64,000 nt of DNA from Pigmentiphaga sp. NML030171. GTDB taxonomy: Bacteria; Pseudomonadota; Gammaproteobacteria; Burkholderiales; Burkholderiaceae_B. The stretch is from assembly GCF_002188635.1 (NCBI RefSeq), contig NZ_NINX01000019.1:24484-88483 (forward strand). Direction: 5' to 3'. The translations under genes were made by a program, and so were the position numbers. This document shows positions 26,985 through 35,320 of this stretch, piece after piece. The notes under the pieces are model-generated. The model did not search any database and was not told the DNA's origin. It saw only the letters and a list, made by a program, of their open reading frames with translations. Every line of letters starts with the position of its first letter. Positions within the stretch are counted from its first letter, which is position 1.

Positions 26985-28307
26985 ATGCCGGCGGCGGCCA
27001 GCGGCCCCACCCCGGCCCCCGTCATCTCGCGCGGATCCCTGACGATCGCCGCCCTGTCGACGATCGTCGAATGGTACGACTTCACGCTGTACCTGTACTT
27101 CGCGACGGTCCTGTCCCGCGTCTTCTTCGGCGGCGGCGAGCTCTCCCTGCTGGCCACGCTGGCCGGCTTCGCCGTCTCGTACTTCATGCGTCCCCTGGGC
27201 GCCCTCGTGTTCGGCCACATCGGCGATCGCCACGGCCGCCGCCGTACGCTGCTGCTGTCCATGGCGCTGATGACGGCCGCCATGCTGGCGACCGCGCTGC
27301 TGCCCGCCTACGGCAGCCTGGGCGCCACGGCCGGCGTGCTGCTGCTGGTCCTGCGCTGCCTGATGGCCTTCTCGGTGGGCGGCGAATATACCAGCGTGGT
27401 GGCTTACCTGCTGGAAGGCGCGCCTCCCGGTCGCCGGGGCTTGGTCACGTCGCTCGCCTCGGCCGCCAGCGAAGTCGGCGCGCTGCTGGCGGTGGCGGTG
27501 TCGGCCGCGACCGTGGCGCTGCTGGATACCCCCCGGCTCGACGCCTGGGGATGGCGCATTCCCTTCTTCGTCGGCGCTGCCCTGGCGGGCAGCATCTGGA
27601 TCGCCCGCTCGGCCATGCAGGAGTCGCCGGACTTCGAAAGGCAGCAGCGCCAGCGCACCATACCCGCCTCGCCCATCCTGCATACGCTCACGCATCACCG
27701 CACCGCCGTGCTGAGGACCTTCGCGATCTCGGCGCTGGGCTCCATCACGTATTACGTCGGCATCACCTACGTGCCCGCCTTCCTGTCCTCGAACGGAGGC
27801 CGCGGGGAAGCCGAATCGCTCTGGCTATCGACCGTCGCCGCCGTGGCGGTCATCGCGGCCACGCCCGTGGCCGGCGCACTGTCGGACCGCCTGGGACGCC
27901 GGCCCATGCTGATCGGGCTCGCCGTCCTGGGCGCGGCCCTGCCGCTGTTCATGTTCACCTACATGGCACACGGCACCACCGTCCAGGTCGCCCTGGGCGC
28001 TGTCGCGCTGGCGCTGGTCGCCGGCGGCGTCAGCGCCGTGGGCGCTCCCGCCACGGCCGAGCAATTCCCGGGCGAAGGCCGGCTGAGCGGACTCGCGCTG
28101 GGCGCGACCGCGGCCACCGCGCTGTTCGGGGGAATGACGCCTTTCCTGGCGGAATGGCTGGTACAGGCCACGGGCTGGACGGCCGCGCCGGGCGCGATGA
28201 TCGCGGTGGTCGCGCTGGCGGTGCTGCCCGTCCTGCGGCAAATGCCGGAGACCGCGCCTCGGGCGGCACATGAGCGGGCCTCGCCGGCCACCGAGTCTTC
28301 CCGCTAG
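26985..28307 (+). CDS. MHS family MFS transporter (metabolite:H+ symporter)
   Basis: A 440-aa inner-membrane permease with 12 predicted helices, of the MHS branch (KgtP, ShiA, ProP). Signatures are STIVEWYDFTLYLYFATVLSRVFF in TM1, FGHIGDRHGRRRTLLLSM (motif A), MAFSVGGEYTSVVAYLLEGAPPGRRG and the second motif-A copy GALSDRLGRRPMLIG. It should import an organic acid or a zwitterion with protons. No catabolic gene is adjacent, so the substrate is open. It ends convergently on the HxlR gene, 44 nt away. Confidence 0.88.
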   Translation: MPAAASGPTPAPVISRGSLTIAALSTIVEWYDFTLYLYFATVLSRVFFGGGELSLLATLAGFAVSYFMRPLGALVFGHIGDRHGRRRTLLLSMALMTAAMLATALLPAYGSLGATAGVLLLVLRCLMAFSVGGEYTSVVAYLLEGAPPGRRGLVTSLASAASEVGALLAVAVSAATVALLDTPRLDAWGWRIPFFVGAALAGSIWIARSAMQESPDFERQQRQRTIPASPILHTLTHHRTAVLRTFAISALGSITYYVGITYVPAFLSSNGGRGEAESLWLSTVAAVAVIAATPVAGALSDRLGRRPMLIGLAVLGAALPLFMFTYMAHGTTVQVALGAVALALVAGGVSAVGAPATAEQFPGEGRLSGLALGATAATALFGGMTPFLAEWLVQATGWTAAPGAMIAVVALAVLPVLRQMPETAPRAAHERASPATESSR

Positions 28308-28351
28308 TGCCGGGCGCCAGGCGGTTCGGGTGAACGGCGCCGCCCTGCCCG

Positions 28352-28801
28352 CTATTCCTCGGGCACCCTGAGCAGCACCGTGTCGTCCGGCCCCACCGAC
28401 CGCCCGTCCGGCGCACGGATGTCCAGCCGGACCGGCAGGCCGGTCTCGCGGTCGACCAGTTCGGAATGCGCTTCGCCCGGCTTGAACAGATGGCGCTCGC
28501 CGAACTGGCGCAGGGCAACCATCACCGGGAACAGGTCCCGGCCCATGGCCGTCAGGCGGTACTCCATCCGCGCGCCGCTGTCCCCCACCGGGACGGCCTC
28601 CAGGATGCCGCGCGACACCAGGGTGCGCAGGCGCTCGGTCAGGATGTTCTTCGCGATGCCCAGGCTTTTCTGGAACTCGCTGAAACGCGTCAGGCCATCG
28701 AACGCGTCGCGCACGATCAACAGCGACCACCAGTCGCCGATCACGTCCAGCGACCGGGCGCTGGGGCAGTAATCCCCCTTCAGGCTTTTTCGTCCGACCA
28801 T
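28352..28801 (-). CDS. HxlR-type transcriptional regulator
   Basis: A 149-aa winged-helix protein. The family start is GDYCPSARSLDVIGDWWSLLIVRDAFDGLTRFSEFQKSLGIAKNILTERLRTLVSRGILE, covering residues about 9-68, with Cys12 in the position of the redox-sensing Cys of some HxlR proteins, and the wing follows at EYRLTAMGRDLFPVMVAL. The C-terminal extension of about 45 residues is typical of the longer members. It is divergent from the MFS exporter at 28901, so it probably controls that gene from the shared 99-nt region. Confidence 0.9.
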   Translation of the reverse strand: MVGRKSLKGDYCPSARSLDVIGDWWSLLIVRDAFDGLTRFSEFQKSLGIAKNILTERLRTLVSRGILEAVPVGDSGARMEYRLTAMGRDLFPVMVALRQFGERHLFKPGEAHSELVDRETGLPVRLDIRAPDGRSVGPDDTVLLRVPEE

Positions 28802-28820
28802 GGTCCGCGCTCCATCGATT

Positions 28821-28868
28821 ATTAGGTTGCATTATAAAACTAAAACCCTTATCCTCCCGAACGGTTTT
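28821..28868. promoter_or_regulatory. Shared regulatory region of the HxlR and MFS genes
   Basis: The 99-nt divergent gap is AT-rich against a GC-rich background. AAAACC (28842-28847) and GGTTTT (28863-28868) form an inverted repeat. The 12-mer ATTAGGTTGCAT (28821-28832) is repeated exactly at 39137-39148 in the marR palindrome. Confidence 0.5.
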
Positions 28869-28900
28869 GTAATGAAACCAAATTATCGGGAGTTTCAACC

Positions 28901-30130
28901 ATGGGTTCTACAGCAAGCGCGGCGCCATCGCCGCTCACGCGTCCGGTCACGCTGCTTTTCGCGGTCGCCAGCGGCCTGGCCGTCGCCAACGCCTATTTCG
29001 CCCACCCCTTGCTGGACGTCATGGCGGACGACCTCGGCCTGTCGCACGCGGTGGCCGGCCTCATCGTGGGCGCGACCCAGCTCGGGTACGGGCTGGGCCT
29101 GGTCCTGCTGGTGCCGCTGGGCGACCTGCTCGATCGCCGCATGCTCATCATCGGGCAGTCGCTGCTTTCCGTGCTGGCCCTGGCCTGCGCAGGACTCTCA
29201 TCGACGGCGGCCATGCTGCTCGCCTCCATGGCGGCCGTGGGCCTGCTCGCGGTCGTCACCCAGGCGCTGGTCGCCTACGCGGCCACGCTCGCCCGGCCAT
29301 CCGAACGAGGCCAGGTCGTGGGCGTGGTCACCAGCGGCATCGTGCTCGGCATACTGTTGGCGCGCACCGCCGCGGGCCTCCTGACCGACCTGTCGGGATG
29401 GCGGACGGTGTACCTGGTGTCGGCGGCGCTGACGCTGGCGATCGCCGGGCTGCTCTACAAGGCCCTGCCCCGCCAGCGGCGCACCGGGACCCGGATTTCC
29501 TATCCGCGCCTGATCGCATCGGTGTTCACGCTGTTCCTGGAAGAACCGGTCTTGCGCATCCGCGCCATCATCGCGATGCTGATCTTCGCCGACATCACGA
29601 CGCTGCTCGCGCCCATGGTGCTGCCGCTCGCCGCGCCACCCTTCTCGCTCTCCCATACCGAGGTCGGCCTGTTCGGACTGGCCGGGGCCGCCGGCGCGCT
29701 GGGCGCCGCGCGCGCCGGCCGCTGGGCCGATCGCGGGCACGGCCAGCGCACGACCGGCATCGCGCTCGCCCTGATGCTGGCCGCCTGGCTGCCGATCTCG
29801 ATGCTGCCGCATTCCATCCTGTGGCTGGTCCTGGGCGTCCTGGTGATCGACTTCGGGCTGCAGGCGGCGCACGTCACCAACCAGGGCATGATCTATCGCG
29901 TGCGGCCCGAAGCGCAGAATCGCCTGACCGCCGCCTACATGGTGTTCTACTCCATCGGCAGCGCGGCCGGCTCATCGATCTCGACCATGGTCTATGCCCA
30001 CGCGGGCTGGAACGGCGTGTGCCTGATGGGCGCGGGCATCGGCGCTGCGGCCCTGCTCTTCTGGGCGGCCACCCTGCGCGCCACGCCGGCGGCGGCTACC
30101 GCCCGGACGGCCGGTTCCGCCCCCGGCTAG
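28901..30130 (+). CDS. DHA1-type MFS exporter, HxlR-linked
   Basis: A 409-aa 12-TM major facilitator, similar in layout to the YnfM/AraJ-type exporters. TM1 is FAVASGLAVANAYFAHPLLDVMADDLGLSHAVAGLIVG, and motif A is LGDLLDRRMLIIGQSLL (degenerate). ILLARTAAGLLTDLSGWRTVYLVSA marks motif C/TM6, and the C-terminal half contains AAHVTNQGMIYRVRPEAQNRLTAAYMVFYSIGSAAGS. GGGAG precedes the ATG. Divergent transcription from HxlR suggests an inducible exporter of an electrophile or drug; this is inference. Its stop overlaps the convergent kinase gene by 4 nt. Confidence 0.87.
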   Translation: MGSTASAAPSPLTRPVTLLFAVASGLAVANAYFAHPLLDVMADDLGLSHAVAGLIVGATQLGYGLGLVLLVPLGDLLDRRMLIIGQSLLSVLALACAGLSSTAAMLLASMAAVGLLAVVTQALVAYAATLARPSERGQVVGVVTSGIVLGILLARTAAGLLTDLSGWRTVYLVSAALTLAIAGLLYKALPRQRRTGTRISYPRLIASVFTLFLEEPVLRIRAIIAMLIFADITTLLAPMVLPLAAPPFSLSHTEVGLFGLAGAAGALGAARAGRWADRGHGQRTTGIALALMLAAWLPISMLPHSILWLVLGVLVIDFGLQAAHVTNQGMIYRVRPEAQNRLTAAYMVFYSIGSAAGSSISTMVYAHAGWNGVCLMGAGIGAAALLFWAATLRATPAAATARTAGSAPG

Positions 30131-30951
30131 CGCCGGTCCGGACCGAGCTCGGCCTCCGCCAGCTCCGCGATGCGCAAGGTCGGCGCCACGAGCTCGTCCT
30201 CGCCGTCCTCGATGAGCCAGGTGGCGGACAGGCCGGCCCAGGCCAGGATCCATTGCAGCAGGCGCTGGCGCTCCAGCCCCGCCGCCCGGGCGACGATGTC
30301 CGCCTGCCGCGCCAGGCGCCCCGGGGCCAGGGCGATCGCGTGGTCCGGATTGCAGAACAGGTTGGCATAGTCGAAGCCACGCTCGCCCTCCAGCCGTTTC
30401 GGATCGATGGCCAGCCAGCCCCGCTCGCCGAAGTCCAGGACGTTGCCGTGGTGGATGTCCCCGTGCAGCGGCACGACGTCCCTAGGCTCGGCCAGCAGCG
30501 CCCGGGCCGCGCCGGCCGACCTGGTCAGGATGCCGCCCAGGCGGGCCGCCACCGGTTCGAGCGCCCGGAACCGCTCGGCCAGCGGCACCAGTGCCGGCGC
30601 GGGTTTGCCGCGCGGGGCATGCAGCGCGGCGACGGTCCGGCAGATGATGCGGCTGGCTTCGTCGTCCTGCCCCGCCCGCGCCATGCCGGCCAGCGACCGC
30701 GTCCCCAGGGCGCGCTCGAGCAGGATCGCGTCGCCCTCGTGCTCCAGCACGCGCGCCGCGCCCACGCCGTCCCACCACACCATCAGGCCCGCGCCCCAGC
30801 GCTCTTCGGGTTCGGTGGAGATCTTCAGCATGGCGGCCTTGCCGTCGCGCCGCACCGGCAGCAAGAGGCTCGAATGCGTGGTGCACGGATCGCCGTCGGG
30901 CTCCAGGCTCCAGCGGGCAAGCCAGGCGTCGAAAGCTTGGGGGCGAGTCAT
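30127..30951 (-). CDS. Aminoglycoside/hydroxyurea-type antibiotic kinase family protein
   Basis: A 274-aa protein of the APH(6)/hydroxyurea phosphotransferase-like kinase family. The catalytic loop HGDIHHGNVL and the metal Asp in LAIDPKRL are intact, and AAMLKISTEPEERWGA supplies the ATP-site Lys. Such enzymes phosphorylate streptomycin or related small molecules in the cytosol, but many members have other substrates, so resistance is not implied. It is divergent from ptsJ (64 nt) and convergent with the MFS gene. The ATG at 30951 follows a weak ribosome site. Confidence 0.8.
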   Translation of the reverse strand: MTRPQAFDAWLARWSLEPDGDPCTTHSSLLLPVRRDGKAAMLKISTEPEERWGAGLMVWWDGVGAARVLEHEGDAILLERALGTRSLAGMARAGQDDEASRIICRTVAALHAPRGKPAPALVPLAERFRALEPVAARLGGILTRSAGAARALLAEPRDVVPLHGDIHHGNVLDFGERGWLAIDPKRLEGERGFDYANLFCNPDHAIALAPGRLARQADIVARAAGLERQRLLQWILAWAGLSATWLIEDGEDELVAPTLRIAELAEAELGPDRR

Positions 30952-31000
30952 GGAGGAATGCTCTCTACGTGGAACAACGTGTCAAACTAGCACACCGACA

Positions 31001-31012
31001 TTGTCCTAGGAC
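31001..31012. promoter_or_regulatory. Palindrome at the ptsJ start, possible PtsJ operator
   Basis: GTCCTAGGAC (31003-31012) is a perfect 10-bp palindrome ending 3 nt before the ptsJ ATG. TTGTCCTA (31001-31008) recurs in inverse orientation upstream of yggS-pdxK (32916-32923). Confidence 0.45.
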
Positions 31013-31015
31013 GAC

Positions 31016-32308
31016 ATGAGAATACGAGGAAAGAGCGCGGCCGAGATCTTCGACAGCGTTCGCGCGCAAGTCCAGTCCCAGCAACTCCTGCCCGGCCAGG
31101 GCCTGCCGCCCGTGCGCGAGCTGGCGGCGCAGCTGGACGTCAACCGCAATACCGTGGCCGCCGCGTACAAGCGCCTCGTGGCGGCGGGCATCGCCACCGC
31201 CCAGGGCCGGCGCGGCACCACCATACGCGGCCAGGGGCCCGGAGAACAGGAAGGCGCGCTGCCCGATTCGCCGCTGGTGGACCTGGCCAGCGGCAACCCC
31301 GACCCGGCCTGGCTGCCGGACCTGGCCGCGGCGCTGCACGCCAGGCCCTACCGGCCCCGGCTCTACGGCGAACCGCTGATCAACGCGGGACTCGAGGCCC
31401 ATGCCCGCGCCTGGTTCGCCCAGGACTGCCCGGCTCCCTTCGAGGTCGACTTGGCCCATGGCGCGGTCGACGCCATCGAACGCCTGCTGGGCGCCCTGCT
31501 CGTTCCGGGCGACAAGGTCGCGGTGGAAAACCCCTGCTTCCTGAGCAGCATCAACCTGCTGCGCGTGGCCGGCCTGCAGGCGGTGGGCGTACCGGTCGAC
31601 GCCGAGGGCATGCAGGCGCCGGCGCTGGAAGCCGCGCTGGCCAAGGGAGTCCGGGCCGTCATCCTGACGCCCCGTGCGCACAACCCCACCGGCTGCAACC
31701 TGAGCGCCAGGCGGGCGCGCGCGCTATCGCGCGTCCTGGCGAAACATCCGCACGTCGCCGTGATCCTGGACGACCACTTCGCCTTGCTGGCGACCGCCGC
31801 CTATCACTCCGCGCTGCCCGCGGGCACGCGGCGCTGGGCCCTGGTGCGTTCGCTCACCAAGGCACTGGGGCCCGATATCCGGATGGCACTGGTGGCCAGC
31901 GATGAAGCGACTTCCCGGCAATTGCGCCTGCGCCTGGCATCGGGCACGAACTGGGTCAGCCACCTGCTGCAGGACATGGCGGAAACCACGCTGGGCAGCC
32001 CCGACGCCATCCGGCTGATGTCCCGCGCCCGCAAGGACTATGCCGTGCGCAGGAAGCGCCTGGAGGATGCCCTGGGGAAACGGGGCATCGCCTGCCTGGA
32101 AGGCGGGGACGGACTCAATCTGTGGGTGCCGCTGGCCACCGACGACCAGGCGGTCGCCCAGGCCCTGGCGCGGCGGGGCTGGCTGGTCCGCCACGGGCAG
32201 CCCTTCGGCGTGCACGAAGCCGTGCCCGGGCTGCGCATCACCGTGTCGGGCATCGAGCCGGCGCAATGCCGGCGGATCGCCTCGGACCTGCGGCACTGCC
32301 TGGGCTAG
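31016..32308 (+). CDS. ptsJ: PtsJ-like MocR regulator of vitamin B6 metabolism
   Basis: A 430-aa chimeric regulator: an N-terminal GntR winged helix (about residues 1-70, LPPVRELAAQLDVNRNTVAAAYKRLVAAGIATAQGRRGT) joined to a type I aminotransferase-like domain. The PLP-binding Lys is at about 282 in RSLTKALGPDIR. Long stretches match what I recall of Salmonella PtsJ (EIFDSVR, SGNPDPAWLPDL, NPCFLSSINLLRVAG, ILTPRAHNPTGCNLSARRA, NWVSHLLQDMAE). PtsJ senses PLP and controls pyridoxal kinase expression; here pdxK lies 1.5 kb downstream on the same strand, with only a convergent redoxin gene and yggS between. The symbol rests on this similarity and context. Confidence 0.88.
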   Translation: MRIRGKSAAEIFDSVRAQVQSQQLLPGQGLPPVRELAAQLDVNRNTVAAAYKRLVAAGIATAQGRRGTTIRGQGPGEQEGALPDSPLVDLASGNPDPAWLPDLAAALHARPYRPRLYGEPLINAGLEAHARAWFAQDCPAPFEVDLAHGAVDAIERLLGALLVPGDKVAVENPCFLSSINLLRVAGLQAVGVPVDAEGMQAPALEAALAKGVRAVILTPRAHNPTGCNLSARRARALSRVLAKHPHVAVILDDHFALLATAAYHSALPAGTRRWALVRSLTKALGPDIRMALVASDEATSRQLRLRLASGTNWVSHLLQDMAETTLGSPDAIRLMSRARKDYAVRRKRLEDALGKRGIACLEGGDGLNLWVPLATDDQAVAQALARRGWLVRHGQPFGVHEAVPGLRITVSGIEPAQCRRIASDLRHCLG

Positions 32309-32871
32309 GACGCCGGCGCCACGCAGGCATCCGGGCCGCATCCCGCGCCGGCCCGTCCGCTTGCGGGCGTGCCGGCGCCACCGCCTTCCTCGCCTTCCTC
32401 CAGCAGACGGCCGATGGCCGAGCCCAGGGCCAGGTCGTCGATGCTGCCCAGGTGATGCAGGCGGATGTGACCGCGGCGGTCCAGCAGCACCACGCTGGGC
32501 GTGCCGCCCAGGGCGTAGTCCCGCATCGTCATCGGAATGTTCCCATCCGGCGCGGGACGGTCGATCCCGATGGGGAAGCTCCAGCGATATTCCTGCGTGA
32601 AGGCCCGCAGCGCGGCCGGCCCCGTCACGTCGTGGTGCTCGAACACCGTATGCAGTCCGATCACTGCCACGTCGTCCTCGCGGAACATGCGATGCACGCG
32701 CTCGGCCTGCGGCAGGCCATGCGCCAGGCAGGCCGGGCACAACATCTGGAAGGCGTACAGCAGCACCACCTTCCCACGCAGGCCGGCCAGGTCGATGGGC
32801 GCGGAGACGTTCAGCCACTCGTCCACCTGCAACGGCGGCGCTTCCACGGTATGGGGCTTGGGTCGGGACAT
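32305..32871 (-). CDS. Redoxin/TlpA-like peroxiredoxin-type protein
   Basis: A 188-aa thioredoxin-fold protein. The active-site motif is CPAC (Cys45, Cys48) in LLYAFQMLCPACLAHGLPQ, and the cis-Pro region is LGGTPSVVLLDRRGHIRLHHLGSIDD. The C-terminal tail is Gly/Ala-rich with two more Cys (GCGPDACVAPAS), possibly a metal or disulfide tail. No signal peptide, so cytosolic thiol reduction or peroxide handling is likely. CAGGAG 6 nt before 32871 fixes this start over upstream in-frame codons. It overlaps the ptsJ stop by 4 nt convergently and is divergent from yggS. Confidence 0.83.
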   Translation of the reverse strand: MSRPKPHTVEAPPLQVDEWLNVSAPIDLAGLRGKVVLLYAFQMLCPACLAHGLPQAERVHRMFREDDVAVIGLHTVFEHHDVTGPAALRAFTQEYRWSFPIGIDRPAPDGNIPMTMRDYALGGTPSVVLLDRRGHIRLHHLGSIDDLALGSAIGRLLEEGEEGGGAGTPASGRAGAGCGPDACVAPAS

Positions 32872-32915
32872 GTCGGACTCCTGTAGTCGTGCCTGAACAT
32901 GATACTCTTTTGGCA

Positions 32916-32923
32916 TAGGACAA
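32916..32923. promoter_or_regulatory. TAGGACAA element upstream of yggS-pdxK
   Basis: TAGGACAA is the exact complement of the TTGTCCTA that overlaps the ptsJ palindrome at 31001. It lies 16 nt before the yggS ATG and 45 nt before the redoxin start. It is a candidate PtsJ half-site; this is inference. Confidence 0.35.
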
Positions 32924-32938
32924 ACCGATGAGCCGGAC

Positions 32939-33763
32939 ATGAACGCGGACAGCGAAGCCCCCCGGGCCGATACCCCCACCCAGCACGACCAGCACGGCCG
33001 CTGGCCCCAGGCCGCCTCGGTCGAGGATTTCCGCCGCAACCTGGCGGCGGTGCGCGAACGCATCGCCGCGGCATGCCGGCGCGCCGGCCGCGACCCGGCC
33101 GGCGTGCGGCTGCTGCCGGTCAGCAAGACCGTCGACGAAGCGCGCATCCGCCTGGCCTACCAGGCCGGCTGCCGCTTCCTGGGCGAGAACAAGCTGCAGG
33201 AGGCGGCCCGCAAATGGGAAGCGATGTCCGATCTGGCCGACCTGAAGTGGTCCATCATCGGCCACCTGCAGACCAACAAGGCCAAGCTGGTGGCGCGCTT
33301 CGCCGCCGAGTTCCAGGCGCTGGACAGCCCGCGGGTGGCCGAGGCACTGGACCGCCGGCTGCAAGCCGAGGGCCGCGCGCTGGACGTATTCGTGCAGGTC
33401 AACACCTCGGGCGAGGCCAGCAAGTACGGCCTGCATCCGGATGACGTCCAGGACTTCCTGCGCCAGATGCGCGCCTACTCCGCCCTGCGCGTGCGCGGGC
33501 TGATGACGCTCGCCCTGTTCTCCGCCGAAGCCGAGCGGGTCCGGCGGTGCTTCGTGCTGCTGCGCACGCTGCGCGACCGCCTGCGGCAGGGCGCGCCGGC
33601 CGGCATCGGCCTGGACGAACTGTCCATGGGCATGTCGGGCGACTACGAGATCGCCATCGAGGAAGGCGCAACCGTGGTGCGCGTGGGCCAGGCCATCTTC
33701 GGCGCCCGCAGCACGCCGGACGCCTACTACTGGCCCACCGCCGACCCGCAGCCTGCATCATGA
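32939..33763 (+). CDS. YggS/PLPBP-family pyridoxal phosphate homeostasis protein
   Basis: A 274-aa alanine-racemase-like TIM barrel without racemase partner domains. PLP would sit on Lys63 in [14 protein letters not shown]. Family motifs are [93 protein letters not shown]. It is a cytosolic PLP carrier that buffers free vitamin B6 rather than an enzyme. An N-terminal extension of about 27 residues precedes the usual start, so a later initiation is possible. It overlaps pdxK by 4 nt, a direct link between PLP buffering and PLP synthesis. Confidence 0.93.
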   Translation: MNADSEAPRADTPTQHDQHGRWPQAASVEDFRRNLAAVRERIAAACRRAGRDPAGVRLLPVSKTVDEARIRLAYQAGCRFLGENKLQEAARKWEAMSDLADLKWSIIGHLQTNKAKLVARFAAEFQALDSPRVAEALDRRLQAEGRALDVFVQVNTSGEASKYGLHPDDVQDFLRQMRAYSALRVRGLMTLALFSAEAERVRRCFVLLRTLRDRLRQGAPAGIGLDELSMGMSGDYEIAIEEGATVVRVGQAIFGARSTPDAYYWPTADPQPAS

Positions 33764-34587
33764 ACGATCCCGGCCCCCTCCCGCTGGACGTGGTCTCCAT
33801 CATGTCCCAGGTCGTCTACGGCCACGTCGGCAACTCGATCGCGGTGCCCAGGCTGTGCCGCGCCGGCCTGCACGTCGCCGCCGTGCCCACCGTCGTGCTC
33901 AGCAATACTCCCCACTACCCCACGATGCACGGCGGCGCCCTGCCGCTGGACTGGTTCCAGGGCTACCTGGACGACCTGACGGCCCGCGACGCGCTGCGCC
34001 GGTTGCGGGCCGTGGTGGTGGGTTTCCTGGGCAACGCCGCGCAGGCCCAGGCGCTCGGCCGCTGGCTGGAAAGGATACGGCCGGACCACCCGGACCTCAT
34101 GTTGATCGTCGATCCCGTCATCGGCGACCACGACCATGGCATCTACGTCGACCCGTCGCTGGTGGATGCCTACCGCGACCACCTCGTCGGCCAGGCCCGC
34201 GGCTTGACGCCCAACGGCTTCGAACTCGCGCAGCTGACGGGCATGCCCGTGGACGGCATCGACGACGCCATCCGCGCCGCCCGCCGGCTTCTGGCGGGCG
34301 ATACCGAATGGGTGGTCGTCACCAGCGCGGCGCCCGCGACCTGGACGCCGGACGACATGAAGATCCTGGTCGTGACGCGCACCGACACGGCAACCATCGT
34401 CCATCCCCGGCTGGCCCTGACCCCCAAGGGCACCGGGGATCTCTTCACCGCGTCGCTGGCCGCGCACCTGCTGGAAGGCGCGGCTATCGAAGCCGCGGCG
34501 CGGCAGGCCGCCGATGACGTCCTGGCCGCGCTGCGGGAAACGCAACGCGCCGGCTGCGCCGAACTGCTGCTGCCGCCCCACCCCTGA
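33760..34587 (+). CDS. pdxK: Pyridoxal/pyridoxine/pyridoxamine kinase
   Basis: A 275-aa ribokinase-fold enzyme that phosphorylates B6 vitamers with ATP in the salvage pathway. Motifs: [17 protein letters not shown] at the start, [54 protein letters not shown] and the catalytic/anion-hole [16 protein letters not shown] (Asp in GTGD). It looks closer to E. coli PdxK than to PdxY. The start overlaps the yggS stop (ATGA). Co-transcription with yggS and proximity to ptsJ suggest PLP-responsive control. Confidence 0.92.
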   Translation: MNDPGPLPLDVVSIMSQVVYGHVGNSIAVPRLCRAGLHVAAVPTVVLSNTPHYPTMHGGALPLDWFQGYLDDLTARDALRRLRAVVVGFLGNAAQAQALGRWLERIRPDHPDLMLIVDPVIGDHDHGIYVDPSLVDAYRDHLVGQARGLTPNGFELAQLTGMPVDGIDDAIRAARRLLAGDTEWVVVTSAAPATWTPDDMKILVVTRTDTATIVHPRLALTPKGTGDLFTASLAAHLLEGAAIEAAARQAADDVLAALRETQRAGCAELLLPPHP

Positions 34588-34609
34588 ACGCCGGACCGGA
34601 ACCCCGACA

Positions 34610-35305
34610 ATGAACCGCCAAGCCCTGATCGTCCGCCACGTCGCCTTCGAAGACCTGGGCACGCTGGCCCCGCTGCTGGCCGGGCGCGGCTACCGCGTGC
34701 GCTACCTGGAAGCCGGCGTCGATGCGATCGCCCCCGGGCCGCTGGCCGCGGCCGACCTGGTCGTGATCCTGGGCGGCCCGATCGGCGTCTACGACACGGA
34801 CCGCTATCCCTTCCTGGAAGCGGAACTGGCGGCCATTGCCGAACGGCTGAAGCAGGACCGGCCCACCCTGGGTATCTGCCTGGGCGCGCAACTGATGGCC
34901 AAGGCGCTGGGCGCGGACGTCAAGCCCACCGGGCGCGCCGAAATCGGCTATGCGCCGCTTACCCTTACGGACGAGGGGCAGGCCTCGGTTCTACGCGGCA
35001 TCGGATCGGTGCCCGTGCTGCACTGGCACGGCGACCAGTTCGACATCCCGCCCGGCGCCGCCAGGCTGGCGCAAACGCCCGGCTTTCCCAACCAGGCCTT
35101 TGCCCTGGGGCCTCGCCTGCTGGGCCTGCAGTTCCACCTGGAAGCGCAGGCCACGCACATCGAACGCTGGCTGATCGGCCACGCCTGCGAGCTGGCGGCG
35201 CACCGGATCGACGTCGCCGCCGTCAGGCGGGACGCGGCGCGCCATGGCGCCGAGCTCGAACGCGTGGCCCGCCAGGTCTTCGGCGACTGGCTGGACGGCT
35301 GCTGA
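34610..35305 (+). CDS. Class I glutamine amidotransferase-like protein (GMP synthase-type domain)
   Basis: A 231-aa single-domain amidotransferase. The nucleophile Cys90 is in LGICLGAQLMAKALG, and the other triad residues His176 and Glu178 are in LGLQFHLEAQ. The oxyanion stretch is VVILGGPIGVYD. It starts at ATG 34610, 22 nt after pdxK, so it is probably in the same operon. The family includes gamma-glutamyl hydrolases and stand-alone GMPS-like proteins; the real substrate is unknown and a link to B6 metabolism is not established. It converges on the FAD oxidoreductase, 15 nt away. Confidence 0.85.
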   Translation: MNRQALIVRHVAFEDLGTLAPLLAGRGYRVRYLEAGVDAIAPGPLAAADLVVILGGPIGVYDTDRYPFLEAELAAIAERLKQDRPTLGICLGAQLMAKALGADVKPTGRAEIGYAPLTLTDEGQASVLRGIGSVPVLHWHGDQFDIPPGAARLAQTPGFPNQAFALGPRLLGLQFHLEAQATHIERWLIGHACELAAHRIDVAAVRRDAARHGAELERVARQVFGDWLDGC

Positions 35306-35320
35306 CACCCGGCCACCTCT

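Noticed and set aside
30127..30951. Streptomycin resistance gene
   Set aside because: The family includes many kinases of unknown substrate; the sequence alone does not justify a resistance claim.
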